Source: Mannheimia glucosida (GTDB lineage Bacteria > Pseudomonadota > Gammaproteobacteria > Enterobacterales > Pasteurellaceae). Taken from it: a stretch of DNA of 64,000 nt. The stretch spans positions 124,001-188,000 of the forward strand of contig NZ_CP176502.1 of the NCBI RefSeq assembly GCF_046267875.1, given 5' to 3'. Made by a program: the position numbers and the translations under genes. Each line of letters begins with the position of its first letter. Positions within the stretch are counted from its first letter, which is position 1. Shown here one piece after another: positions 23,812 to 32,322 of this stretch. Under the pieces are notes generated by a model, which saw only the letters and a list, made by a program, of their open reading frames with translations, had not been told where the DNA came from and did no database searches.

Positions 23812-23833
23812 TTTTTCGATCTGTGTCGAAAAA
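23812..23833. promoter_or_regulatory. CRP-S-type site upstream of comEA
   Basis: A perfect 22-bp palindrome frame, TTTTTCGA-TCTGTG-TCGAAAAA. It has C6 and G17 in the half-sites instead of the usual T and A, the mark of Sxy-dependent CRP-S sites that control competence genes in Pasteurellaceae. Its centre is 90 bp before the comEA ATG and about 200 bp before oapA. Confidence 0.75.
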
Positions 23834-23912
23834 TTTATTTTTGCCGGTTGAGTTCTATTTTATTCCCTATTAATCTTCCTTTCGACCTTTCAACAACTAA
23901 TAAGGAAATCCT

Positions 23913-24251
23913 ATGAAGAAAATCAAACAACTTGGTCTAACATTCTTGTTTGGCTTAAATGCAATGACTTTTGCCCAAACACCGCCAACTACAATGCCTG
24001 TTGAACAAAATGCAGTCACTCAACCCGTACAGCAAACACAAATCACCAACGCTAATGCGGTAAATATCAATACTGCTAGCGCTGCTGAATTGCAAGACAA
24101 GCTAGTAGGAATTGGGCAGAAAAAAGCTCAAGCGATTGTCGATTACCGTACTAAAAACGGCAATTTTAAAAACATTGAGCAACTTGCTGAAGTCTCCGGA
24201 ATTGGGCAAGCAACGGTAGAAAAAAATCGAGCCAATATTATTTTAGAATAA
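23913..24251 (+). CDS. comEA: ComEA-type periplasmic DNA-binding competence protein
   Basis: A 112-residue exported protein: signal peptide MKKIKQLGLTFLFGLNAMTFAQ, a Thr/Gln/Pro-rich linker, and tandem helix-hairpin-helix motifs (VNINTASAAELQDKLVGIG and IEQLAEVSGIGQATVEKN). ComEA/ComE1 binds double-stranded DNA in the periplasm and pulls it in during natural transformation. The CRP-S site upstream fits the competence regulon, and the window's abundance of uptake signals fits a transformable organism. AAGGAAATCCT precedes the ATG. The region after the stop contains a long stem-loop rather than another competence gene. Confidence 0.9.
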   Translation: MKKIKQLGLTFLFGLNAMTFAQTPPTTMPVEQNAVTQPVQQTQITNANAVNINTASAAELQDKLVGIGQKKAQAIVDYRTKNGNFKNIEQLAEVSGIGQATVEKNRANIILE

Positions 24252-24263
24252 GACAACCAAATT

Positions 24264-24320
24264 GTTGAAGTGGAATTCCTACAAAGCCCCTATCTGTTTT
24301 TTCTTTGTAGCCACTTCAAC
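24264..24320 (+). other. Long bulged stem-loop downstream of comEA
   Basis: GTTGAAGTGG (24264-24273) pairs with CCACTTCAAC (24311-24320), and inside it CTACAAAG (24279-24286) pairs with CTTTGTAG (24303-24310); one strand has a 5-nt bulge AATTC. The 16-nt loop contains the T run, and none follows the stem, so it is not a classical terminator. Confidence 0.65.
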
Positions 24321-24355
24321 ACCTTAAAGATTTTTTATCTATTTTGCATTGTATT

Positions 24356-24364
24356 TGCTATACT
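24356..24364 (+). promoter_or_regulatory. psd promoter, extended -10
   Basis: TG-C-TATACT lies 51 bp before the psd ATG; no good -35 is seen. Confidence 0.45.
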
Positions 24365-24414
24365 TCGCCCCCAATTAAACGCAAATTCTCGTTTTTAAAT
24401 AAAAGGAAAACGCA

Positions 24415-25305
24415 ATGCAATTAAAAAAACACCCTACGCCAACCTACTTCCAACGAGTAAAAATCGCTCTGCACTATTTACTGCCACAACTGGCAATTAC
24501 CCGTGCAGCAGGTTGGTTAGCAGAGCAAAAATGGGGCGTAGTTACTCACCTTATCATCAAACTGTTTGCAAAACAGTATAAAGTCAATTTATCTGAAGCT
24601 AAAAAAACCGAGCCGTCAGATTATGCTACTTTTAATGAATTTTTTATCCGTGAATTAAAAGAAAACGCACGCCCGATTAATCAAGATCCAAATACACTTT
24701 GCTTACCGGCAGACGGTAAAGTCAGCGAATCAGGCGAAATTTCGGATAACCGTTTATTACAAGCAAAAGGTCATCACTTTACGTTAGAAACCTTATTGGC
24801 AAATGATGAAGAAATGGCGGCAAAATTTAAAGACGGCACATTTATTACCACCTACTTATCGCCAACTGATTACCATCGTGTACATATGCCGTGCGATGGA
24901 ACATTGCGTAAAATGATTTATGTGCCGGGCGAATTGTTCTCCGTCAATCCGTTTTTAGCTGAACACGTTCCAAACTTATTCGCTCGCAATGAACGTGTGA
25001 TTTGTGAATTTGACACTGCATTCGGACCAATGGTACAAATTTTGGTCGGTGCAACAGTTACCGCAAGTATGAGTACGGTTTGGGCTGGCGTAATTAATCC
25101 GCCACGAGCAGACGAAGTGGTGGTTTGGAATTACGAAACTGAAGGCGAAAAAGCCATCAAACTCCAAAAAGGCGAAGAAATGGGAGCTTTCCGTTTAGGC
25201 TCAACCGTGATTAACCTCTTCCCGAAAGGTAAAGTACATCTCAACCCTGCACTTATTGCAGGAATGCAAACCCGAATGGGGGAAGAGTTGGGAAGATTAA
25301 ATTAA
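24415..25305 (+). CDS. psd: Phosphatidylserine decarboxylase proenzyme
   Basis: Psd converts phosphatidylserine to phosphatidylethanolamine at the inner membrane. The proenzyme self-cleaves between Gly and Ser of the LGST motif (Ser263, in RLGSTVINLFPKGKVHLNP), turning the serine into the pyruvoyl cofactor. The other conserved features are LPADGKVSE, SPTDYHRVHMPCDG and PGELFSVNP. It has 296 residues. AAAGGAAAACGCA precedes the ATG. It is a single-gene unit with its own promoter and terminator. Confidence 0.96.
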   Translation: MQLKKHPTPTYFQRVKIALHYLLPQLAITRAAGWLAEQKWGVVTHLIIKLFAKQYKVNLSEAKKTEPSDYATFNEFFIRELKENARPINQDPNTLCLPADGKVSESGEISDNRLLQAKGHHFTLETLLANDEEMAAKFKDGTFITTYLSPTDYHRVHMPCDGTLRKMIYVPGELFSVNPFLAEHVPNLFARNERVICEFDTAFGPMVQILVGATVTASMSTVWAGVINPPRADEVVVWNYETEGEKAIKLQKGEEMGAFRLGSTVINLFPKGKVHLNPALIAGMQTRMGEELGRLN

Positions 25306-25320
25306 ACCTGACTATTTGCT

Positions 25321-25361
25321 AAGCCCTTTAATCGCAGAATATCTGCTCAGTTAAAGGGCTT
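25321..25361 (+). terminator. psd terminator
   Basis: AAGCCCTTTAA (25321-25331) pairs with TTAAAGGGCTT (25351-25361); an inner GCAGA/TCTGC helix extends it. TTTCTTAT follows. Confidence 0.75.
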
Positions 25362-25470
25362 TCTTATAACCGAATCATCTACTTCATTCCAATAAACTAA
25401 AACCCACTATTTCACTAAGTCTTTCATTTGTGCTATTGTGCCGATACATTTTTTTGACTAAAAAGGATAG

Positions 25471-27750
25471 ATGATGAAACTACAAAAACTTATCCGAGAA
25501 AATCATTTAGCATTGCTGTTTCAACAAGGCAATTTTGGGCTTGAGAAAGAGAGCCAACGGGTTGATCGCAACGGCAATATAGTTACTACTCCCCACCCAG
25601 CCGTATTCGGTAATCGCTCTTACCACCCTTATATTCAAACCGATTTTGCCGAAAGTCAGCTAGAGTTAATCACTCCACCGAATGCAAAATTAGAAGACAG
25701 CTTTCGTTGGCTGTCTGCCATTCACGAAGTAGTGCTACGTTCGTTGCCAGAAGAGGAATATATCTTCCCTCTCAGTATGCCGGCAGGCTTGCCGCCGGAA
25801 GAGCAAATTCAAGAAGCACAATTTGATAACCCTGAAGATGTGCAATATCGCCAACACCTTTCCAAAAACTATGGAAAATATAAGCAGATGGTAAGCGGCG
25901 TGCATTACAATTTCCAACTTTCAACGGAATTTGTCGAAAAAGCCTTTGCTTTACAAACGGAATATTCTGAGCTGAAAGCCTTCCAAAACGCACTTTATAT
26001 GAAGTTAGCCAATAACTTTTTGCGTTATCAATGGATTTTGCTCTATTTATTGGCTGCCACGCCTACAGTGGAATCGCAATATTTTTATGAAAAATCACCG
26101 CTTGCGGGAGGGCAACTTGTCCGCAGTTTGCGTTCAAGCCCCTATGGTTATGTGAATTCGGAAAAAGTGGTGGTTAATCACGACAGCTTAGAAAGCTATG
26201 TTGAAAGCCTTGAAGCCAATGTTGCCAACGGATTATTAATTGCCGAGAAAGAATTCTATTCCAACGTGCGTTTACGCGGTGGCAAGAAAGCCCGTGAGCT
26301 ATTGGAACAGGGCGTGAAATACGCCGAATTCCGCTTATTTGATTTAAACCCTTTCGCCCCTTACGGTATTGAACTGAATGATGCCAAATTTATCCATTAC
26401 TTCTTACTCGGTATGCTTTGGCTGGAGGAAACAAGCGGTCAAAAAGAGGTGGAAATCGGCAAACAGAAACTTTACCAAGTCGCCCTTGAAGATCCAAGAA
26501 CAGAAACCGCTTTCCGTGCCGAAGGTGAAGCGATCTTAAATCAACTTCTAGCGATGCTTGAAGAGTTGGCAGCCGGTCAGGAAAGCCTAGATCTGGTGCA
26601 AGAAAAATTAGCTCAATTTGCTGATCCAAACAAAACTTTGAACGGACGTTTAATTGCCGCAATAGAGGAAGCCGGCAGTTATAAAGCACTAGGTGCTAAA
26701 CTGGCTCAAGCCTATAAGGCACAAGCCTTTGAGCGTTTTTATGCGTTATCGGCATTTGATAATATGGAACTTTCCACCCAAACCCTGTTTTTTGATTTGA
26801 TCCAACAAGGGATTGAAGTGGAATTACTGGACGAAAACGATCAATTCCTCGCTCTGAAATTTGGCGATCATCTGGAATATGTGAAAAACGGCAATATGAC
26901 CAGTCACGACCAATACATTTCACCCCTGATTATGGAAAACAAAGTGGTGACGAAAAAAGTATTGGCAAAAGCTGGCTTTAACGTCCCGAAAAGCGTTGAA
27001 TTTACCAGCCTTGAACAGGCTGTGGCACATTATCCGCTATTTGAAGGCAAAGCGGTGGTGATTAAGCCGAAATCAACTAACTACGGTTTGGGTATTACCA
27101 TCTTCCAACAAGCGGTCAAAAATCGGGAAGATTTTGCAAAAGCGGTTGAAATTGCGTTCCGTGAAGACAAAGAGGTGATGGTGGAAGACTATTTAGTCGG
27201 TACTGAATACCGCTTCTTTGTACTGGGTGATGAAACCCTTGCGGTGTTACTGCGTGTACCGGCGAATGTAGTGGGAGATGGCATTCACAGTGTAAAAGAG
27301 CTGGTGGAGCGTAAAAATGACGATCCGCTGCGTGGCGATGGCTCTCGTAGTCCGCTGAAAAAAATCGCATTAGGTGAAATTGAGCAGTTACAACTTAAAG
27401 AGCAAGGCTTAACCGTAGATTCCGTACCGGCGAAAGGTCAAACCGTTCAACTGCGTGCCAATTCCAATATCAGCACCGGTGGCGATTCGATTGATATGAC
27501 CGACCAAATGCACGAAAGCTATAAACAAATTGCGGTGGGAATTGCTCAGGCAATGGGTGCTAAAGTGTGTGGGGTGGATTTGATCATTCCTGATCTCACC
27601 AAACCTGCCAAGCCAAATTTAAGCTCTTGGGGCGTAATTGAAGCGAACTTCAACCCAATGATGATGATGCATATTTTCCCTTATCAAGGCAAGTCCCGCC
27701 GTTTAACCAAAGCGGTGATCAAAATGCTGTTTCCTGAGATAGGCAATTAA
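25471..27750 (+). CDS. gshAB: Bifunctional glutamate-cysteine ligase / glutathione synthetase
   Basis: This fused enzyme makes glutathione from Glu, Cys and Gly by itself. The N-terminal part (about 1-460) is a GshA-like ligase (FGLEKESQRVDRNG, then DFAESQLELITPPN and GVHYNFQLS). The C-terminal part (about 490-759) is an ATP-grasp domain (VVIKPKSTNYGLGITIF, GTEYRFFVLGDETLAVLLRV, GVIEANFNPMMMMHIFPY). The length of 759 is typical of GshAB from Pasteurella and Streptococcus. AAGGATAG precedes two adjacent ATGs; either may be used. Two uptake signals are inside the coding sequence (about 26430 and 27108). Confidence 0.96.
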   Translation: MMKLQKLIRENHLALLFQQGNFGLEKESQRVDRNGNIVTTPHPAVFGNRSYHPYIQTDFAESQLELITPPNAKLEDSFRWLSAIHEVVLRSLPEEEYIFPLSMPAGLPPEEQIQEAQFDNPEDVQYRQHLSKNYGKYKQMVSGVHYNFQLSTEFVEKAFALQTEYSELKAFQNALYMKLANNFLRYQWILLYLLAATPTVESQYFYEKSPLAGGQLVRSLRSSPYGYVNSEKVVVNHDSLESYVESLEANVANGLLIAEKEFYSNVRLRGGKKARELLEQGVKYAEFRLFDLNPFAPYGIELNDAKFIHYFLLGMLWLEETSGQKEVEIGKQKLYQVALEDPRTETAFRAEGEAILNQLLAMLEELAAGQESLDLVQEKLAQFADPNKTLNGRLIAAIEEAGSYKALGAKLAQAYKAQAFERFYALSAFDNMELSTQTLFFDLIQQGIEVELLDENDQFLALKFGDHLEYVKNGNMTSHDQYISPLIMENKVVTKKVLAKAGFNVPKSVEFTSLEQAVAHYPLFEGKAVVIKPKSTNYGLGITIFQQAVKNREDFAKAVEIAFREDKEVMVEDYLVGTEYRFFVLGDETLAVLLRVPANVVGDGIHSVKELVERKNDDPLRGDGSRSPLKKIALGEIEQLQLKEQGLTVDSVPAKGQTVQLRANSNISTGGDSIDMTDQMHESYKQIAVGIAQAMGAKVCGVDLIIPDLTKPAKPNLSSWGVIEANFNPMMMMHIFPYQGKSRRLTKAVIKMLFPEIGN

Positions 27751-27770
27751 ATTTTCTCTCTATACCTCTT

Positions 27771-27802
27771 TTAAGGAGAATTTGCTCAAGAATTCTCCTT
27801 AA
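27771..27802 (+). terminator. gshAB terminator
   Basis: A perfect 12-bp stem (TTAAGGAGAATT / AATTCTCCTTAA) with an 8-nt loop, followed by TTTATTTC. The AGGAGAATTTT sequence recurs alone at about 27859. Confidence 0.8.
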
Positions 27803-28070
27803 TTTATTTCTAAAGTTTTACTCCAATTAAATTTCACTTTGCGCATAACGCTCCAAAAGGAGAATTTTTTGTATAATTAAAAACTTTCAAAAATATCTCC
27901 GTTAACAAAATGTTATAAAGAAAAGACATTTAGCCCAATTTATAGCCAAAAAAGCTTATTGTCTGTGATATAGATCACACTTTTGTAATTAATACATTGT
28001 GTGAAATAATTATCATATTAAAATCTCGCCCCAGTAAATAAACAACTTAAAAAACCGCAAGGAGTAACAA
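27803..28070 (+). promoter_or_regulatory. Upstream region of the mannose PTS operon, with a perfect CRP site at 27964-27979
   Basis: This 270-bp AT-rich gene-free stretch holds a consensus CRP site, TGTGA-TATAGA-TCACA, at 27964-27979. It is centred about 100 bp before the manX ATG. A possible -10 (TATCAT, 28011-28016) lies downstream, but the exact start cannot be fixed. AAGGAG precedes manX. No small gene was recognised between 27803 and 27960. Confidence 0.8.
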
Positions 28071-29048
28071 ATGAGCATTGCTATTATCATAGCAACCCAT
28101 GGTGTTGCTGCAGAGCAACTTCTCAAAACAACTGAGATGTTGATTGGTGAACAAGAAGATGTCGCTTACATTGACTTTGTTCCCGGCGAAAATGCAGAAA
28201 CGATCATGGGCAAATATCAAGCATTGGTTGAAGGTCCACTATCACACTGTGACCAAGTGCTGTTTTTGGTGGATATGTGGGGAGGAAGCCCATTCAACGC
28301 CGCAAACCGATTCCAAGATGGAAAATCGGGTATGGATGTTGTTGCGGGTGTGAATATTCCTATGCTAGTGAACACCTGTATGGCTCGTGATGATGTGGAA
28401 TCGTTGGAAGAATTGGTGGAAGTTGCATTAGAAGCCGGCTCAACCGGGATTCGTTCACTTAATCACCAACCTGAAGTGGCTGAGGTGCAAACCGCTACTC
28501 CGGCACAAGAAACTGCAGCTGTTCAACAGCCTGAAATTGTTGATGACGGACGTCGTATGACCATTGCCCTTGCCCGTATTGATGACCGCTTGATTCACGG
28601 TCAAGTTGCGACGGTTTGGACAAAAGAAAGTAAAGTCAATCGCATTATTGTGGTAAACGAAGGTGTAGCAAAAGACAGCGTGCGTACCACTATGCTAAAA
28701 AGTGTTGCTCCTCTTGGCGTAACGGCTCACGTTGTTGATGTACCTAAAATGATTCGTGTCTATAACAACCCTGAATATGCCGATGATCGTGTAATGTTAC
28801 TCTTTACTAACCCAAGTGATGTCTTAGCCTTAATTGAAGGTGGTGTACCACTCAATAGCATTAACGTGGGCGGTATTTCGCATAAAGAAGGGAAACAAAT
28901 GGTTAGCCACGCTGTTGCGGTTGATCAAAAAGATATTGATGCCTTCAAAGCAATTGATGCGAAAGGCGTTGAATTAGAAGTACGCAAAGTCTCAAGCGAT
29001 AGCCGTCAATATATGATGGATTTATTGAAAAAACATAACTTAATCTAA
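28071..29048 (+). CDS. manX: Mannose-family PTS, fused EIIAB component
   Basis: ManX carries phosphate from HPr to the sugar. The IIA domain occupies about residues 1-135 with phospho-His10 (IIATHG). An Ala/Gln/Glu/Pro-rich linker follows, then the IIB domain with phospho-His176 (RIDDRLIHGQV). The length (325) and layout match E. coli ManX. It is the first gene of manXYZ-yobD, with 11 bp before manY. The perfect CRP site upstream predicts activation by cAMP. Substrates of this family include mannose, glucose, glucosamine and fructose; which are used here is not visible. Confidence 0.96.
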   Translation: MSIAIIIATHGVAAEQLLKTTEMLIGEQEDVAYIDFVPGENAETIMGKYQALVEGPLSHCDQVLFLVDMWGGSPFNAANRFQDGKSGMDVVAGVNIPMLVNTCMARDDVESLEELVEVALEAGSTGIRSLNHQPEVAEVQTATPAQETAAVQQPEIVDDGRRMTIALARIDDRLIHGQVATVWTKESKVNRIIVVNEGVAKDSVRTTMLKSVAPLGVTAHVVDVPKMIRVYNNPEYADDRVMLLFTNPSDVLALIEGGVPLNSINVGGISHKEGKQMVSHAVAVDQKDIDAFKAIDAKGVELEVRKVSSDSRQYMMDLLKKHNLI

Positions 29049-29059
29049 AGGAAATTACT

Positions 29060-29860
29060 ATGGAACTTTCAGCATTACAAATTGTGCTTTTATTCCTCGT
29101 TGCCTGTATCTCAGGTATGGGCTCAATTCTTGATGAATGGCAAACCCACCGTCCGTTAATTGCCTGTACGATGATAGGCTTAGTGCTTGGTGATGTGACT
29201 ACCGGCGTTATTGTTGGTGGTTCATTAGAGTTATTAGCTTTAGGTTGGATGAACATCGGTGCCGCTGTTGCACCAGATGCGGCATTAGCCTCTATTGTCT
29301 CAACCATTTTAGTCATTGTAGGTCGTCAAGATATTTCAACTGGTATCGCCATCGCTATTCCGCTTGCAGCTGCCGGTCAAGTATTAACCTATGTTGTGCG
29401 TGCAATCACCGTAGGTTTCCAACACGCAGCAGATAAATCAATTGAAGACGGTAACTTAAGCCGTTTAGACTGGTTACATCGCGGTGCTTTATTGCTTCAA
29501 GCAATGCGTATTGCCATTCCTGCATTAATTGTGGCATTAACAGCAGGCACAGATGCGGTTCAAACAATGTTAAATGCCATTCCTGAAGTGGTTACAACCG
29601 GGCTGAAAATTGCCGGTGGCTTCATCGCCGTGGTGGGTTATGCGATGGTAATCAATATGATGCGTGCAGGTCATTTAATGCCGTTCTTCTTCGCAGGCTT
29701 TGTAATTGCAGGCTTTACCGATTTTAACCTTGTTGCCCTTGGGGTATTAGGTACGGTTATTGCAATGGTTTATATCCATATGCACCCTAAATATAACAAA
29801 AGCCAGCAGGTAGTAGTGGCAGCTACACCAAAAAATGATTTAGACAACCGTTTAGACTAA
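29060..29860 (+). CDS. manY: Mannose-family PTS, EIIC component
   Basis: ManY is the IIC membrane subunit that, with ManZ, forms the sugar channel; in E. coli it is also the entry point for phage lambda DNA and some class II bacteriocins. The 266-residue protein has the SorM/IIC features RPLIACTMIGLVLGDVTTGV and ALGWMNIGAAVAPDAA, with several membrane segments and a hydrophilic C-terminal tail. AAAGGAAATTACT precedes the ATG. It lies 13 bp before manZ. Confidence 0.95.
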   Translation: MELSALQIVLLFLVACISGMGSILDEWQTHRPLIACTMIGLVLGDVTTGVIVGGSLELLALGWMNIGAAVAPDAALASIVSTILVIVGRQDISTGIAIAIPLAAAGQVLTYVVRAITVGFQHAADKSIEDGNLSRLDWLHRGALLLQAMRIAIPALIVALTAGTDAVQTMLNAIPEVVTTGLKIAGGFIAVVGYAMVINMMRAGHLMPFFFAGFVIAGFTDFNLVALGVLGTVIAMVYIHMHPKYNKSQQVVVAATPKNDLDNRLD

Positions 29861-29873
29861 GAGGGCATTTAAA

Positions 29874-30710
29874 ATGACAACTGAAATCAAAAAAGTAACA
29901 AAAAGCGATTTGAATGCCGTTGTACGTCGTTCAAACTTATTCCAAGGTTCGTGGAACTTTGAGCGTATGCAGGCTCTTGGTTTTGCGTATGCGATGGTAC
30001 CGGTTATCAAACGTTTATATCCGGATCCAAATGACCCGGGTCGCAAAGAAGCGATTAAACGCCATTCTGAATTCTTTAATACTCAACCATTCGTAGCTGC
30101 ACCGATTTTAGGGGTAACCATTGCGATGGAAGAAGAACGTGCCAACGGTAAAGAAATTGATAATGCTGCAATTAACGGTATTAAAGTTGGTTTAATGGGA
30201 CCATTAGCCGGTGTGGGTGACCCAATTTTCTGGGGAACTGTTCGCCCTGTATTTGCCGCATTAGGAGCAGGCTTAGCCTTAAAAGGCGAGCTGTTAGGTC
30301 CAATCCTGTTTTTCGCCTTATTTAACATAGTGCGTTTAGCCGCACGCTATTATGGCGTAGTATATGGCTATAAAAAAGGCTTAGATGTTGTACAAGATAT
30401 GAGTGGCGGTTTATTACAAAAATTAACCGAAGGTGCTTCAATTTTAGGTCTGTTTATTATGGGGGCATTGGTACAAAAATGGACAAGTATTAACGTTCCG
30501 CTTGTGCTTTCAACCATTCAAAAACAAGACGGTACCATCGAAGTTACCACAGTGCAAAGCATTCTCGACAGCTTAATGCCGGGCTTACTCCCATTATTAT
30601 TAACCTTTGCTTGTATGTGGTTACTGCGTAATCGAGTAAATGCTATCTGGATTATCCTCGGTTTCTTTGTTATCGGTATCCTCGGCGCTGCAACCGGTGC
30701 ATTAGCTTAA
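29874..30710 (+). CDS. manZ: Mannose-family PTS, EIID component
   Basis: ManZ is the IID membrane subunit paired with ManY. The 278-residue protein has the diagnostic N-terminal FQGSWNFERMQALGFAYAM, then HSEFFNTQPFVAAPILGV and GLMGPLAGVGDPIFWGT, and C-terminal membrane helices. The operon ends here or reads on into yobD; a uptake-signal hairpin terminator follows the stop. Confidence 0.96.
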   Translation: MTTEIKKVTKSDLNAVVRRSNLFQGSWNFERMQALGFAYAMVPVIKRLYPDPNDPGRKEAIKRHSEFFNTQPFVAAPILGVTIAMEEERANGKEIDNAAINGIKVGLMGPLAGVGDPIFWGTVRPVFAALGAGLALKGELLGPILFFALFNIVRLAARYYGVVYGYKKGLDVVQDMSGGLLQKLTEGASILGLFIMGALVQKWTSINVPLVLSTIQKQDGTIEVTTVQSILDSLMPGLLPLLLTFACMWLLRNRVNAIWIILGFFVIGILGAATGALA

Positions 30711-30733
30711 TTGCAAAATTTTCTGTGAAAACG

Positions 30734-30761
30734 ACCGCTTGAACTTGAACATTCAAGCGGT
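30734..30761 (+). terminator. manXYZ terminator built from an uptake-signal dyad
   Basis: ACCGCTTGAA and TTCAAGCGGT form a perfect 10-bp stem with an 8-nt loop, followed by TTTTTAT. Confidence 0.8.
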
Positions 30762-30802
30762 TTTTTATACGCTTTAGCCCAAATAAATTCACTTGTTTAA
30801 TT

Positions 30803-31288
30803 ATGACCAATACCATCCTTATTCTCTTTATTTTACTTGGCTTAGTATTCGCCATTTATGACCAAGTTTTTATGCACAAACTCAAAGGCACAACCTTACT
30901 GGAAATCCGCTTAAAAAAGCAAAAAACAATTGATACTTGGCTATTGATTGGTTTAATTATATTGTCAATTAGCTATGGCGTACAAAATCAAATCCAGCCC
31001 TTTACACTTTATCTACTGGCGACGTGCATTATTCTGTCGGTCTATCTCACCTTTTTCCGCTCCCCTCGCTTGTTATTAAAACAACACGGTTTTTTCTTTG
31101 CGAATGTCTTTTTTAATTACAACAAGATTTATCAAGTCAATATTGCAGAAGGAAAAGCAGATGAAAAAATTTTAGTCATTGATTTACATAGTGGAAGAAG
31201 ACTACTTGCCTATGTTGAAAATGAGGAAGATATTCAACCGGTAGTAGATTTTTTTGGCGGTTATAAAAAGGAAAGTGAGCAGAAATAG
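30803..31288 (+). CDS. yobD: UPF0266 (DUF986) inner-membrane protein YobD
   Basis: This 161-residue protein has three predicted membrane segments (about 4-20, 44-61, 67-85) and a cytoplasmic C-terminal domain. The family signatures are LVFAIYDQVFMHKLKG and the KQHGFFFANVFFNYNKI segment. Its function is unknown. In E. coli yobD also follows manXYZ, which ties it to the PTS by conserved context. A terminator lies between manZ and yobD here, so co-transcription would need read-through. The Shine-Dalgarno is weak. Confidence 0.85.
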   Translation: MTNTILILFILLGLVFAIYDQVFMHKLKGTTLLEIRLKKQKTIDTWLLIGLIILSISYGVQNQIQPFTLYLLATCIILSVYLTFFRSPRLLLKQHGFFFANVFFNYNKIYQVNIAEGKADEKILVIDLHSGRRLLAYVENEEDIQPVVDFFGGYKKESEQK

Positions 31289-31302
31289 TTTGCGAACAAA
31301 AC

Positions 31303-31359
31303 ACAAGCGGTCATTTTTCCCTTAAATTTTGCAAAAACTGAGGAAAAATGACCGCTTGT
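31303..31359. terminator. 18-bp inverted uptake-signal pair between yobD and tpiA
   Basis: ACAAGCGGTCATTTTTCC (31303-31320) and its exact complement (31342-31359) form a perfect 18-bp stem with a 21-nt loop. It lies between convergent genes and fits a bidirectional terminator. Confidence 0.8.
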
Positions 31360-31372
31360 AAAATCGGTTAGA

Positions 31373-32164
31373 TTAGGCTTTGGCAGCCGCTGCCGCTTTA
31401 ACGATCACCGCAAAAGCAGGCGCTTTAAGTGAAGCACCGCCTACTAATGCACCGTCAATATCCGGTTGAGTGAATAACTCTGCTGCGTTAGCATCGTTTA
31501 CAGAGCCACCGTATTGAATGATTACTTGATCTGCCACCGCTTGTGATTTAGCCGCAATATGGTCACGAATAAATTTATGCACCGCTTGTGCTTGTGCCGG
31601 AGTAGCTGATTTACCGGTACCGATTGCCCAAATTGGTTCGTAAGCAATAACTGCACCATTGAACGCTTCCACACCGTGTGCGTTGATTACCGCATCAATT
31701 TGTCTTGCACACACTTCTTCGGTTTTACCTGCTTCATTTTCAGCTTCAGATTCACCGATACATAATACAGGCACTAAGCCGGCATCTTTTAATACTTTGA
31801 ATTTGTGAGCAATAAATTCATCGCTTTCTTTGTGGTAAGTACGGCGTTCTGAGTGACCGATAATAATGTACTTCGCACCAAACTCTTTTAACATTTCAGG
31901 CGAAATATCACCGGTGAATGCCCCTTTTACATTCACATCCACATTTTGTGAACCAAGTGCAATTAAGCCTTTGTCGCTACAACCACAGCCACAACCGGCA
32001 AGTGATGCTTCAGCGTGTGCCAAATACATCACCGGTGGAGCGATTGCCACATCACAGCCTTCAACGCCGTGTAATTCTGCTTTTAAATCTGCAATTAAGG
32101 TTTTAGTAAACGCTTTATCACCGTTTAATTTCCAGTTACCCATTACAAGTGGACGACGTGCCAT
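31373..32164 (-). CDS. tpiA: Triosephosphate isomerase
   Basis: TpiA interconverts dihydroxyacetone phosphate and glyceraldehyde 3-phosphate. The TIM-barrel catalytic residues are visible: Lys in GNWKLNG, His in IIGHSERR, Glu in IAYEPIWAIGTG, and the phosphate loop GGSV. It has 263 residues, about eight more than E. coli, due to a cysteine-rich insertion GCGCGCSDKG near residue 60. I recall a similar CGCSCGG insertion in the Haemophilus enzyme, so this is likely a family trait. AAGGAGAAACAAA-type Shine-Dalgarno precedes the ATG. Divergent from truD. Confidence 0.97.
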   Translation of the reverse strand: MARRPLVMGNWKLNGDKAFTKTLIADLKAELHGVEGCDVAIAPPVMYLAHAEASLAGCGCGCSDKGLIALGSQNVDVNVKGAFTGDISPEMLKEFGAKYIIIGHSERRTYHKESDEFIAHKFKVLKDAGLVPVLCIGESEAENEAGKTEEVCARQIDAVINAHGVEAFNGAVIAYEPIWAIGTGKSATPAQAQAVHKFIRDHIAAKSQAVADQVIIQYGGSVNDANAAELFTQPDIDGALVGGASLKAPAFAVIVKAAAAAKA

Positions 32165-32322
32165 TTTGTTTCTCCTATAAAGTTAAACTTAAATATAAAC
32201 GTTGCGAACTATACCAAATTTTAATGCCGTTTTGTTGTTTTTATTTTGCTTTTTCTGATCTAGATCGAAAGGTTTAACGTATAATGCCGAAATCTTATTT
32301 TTTTATGTTATTCGAGAAATGA

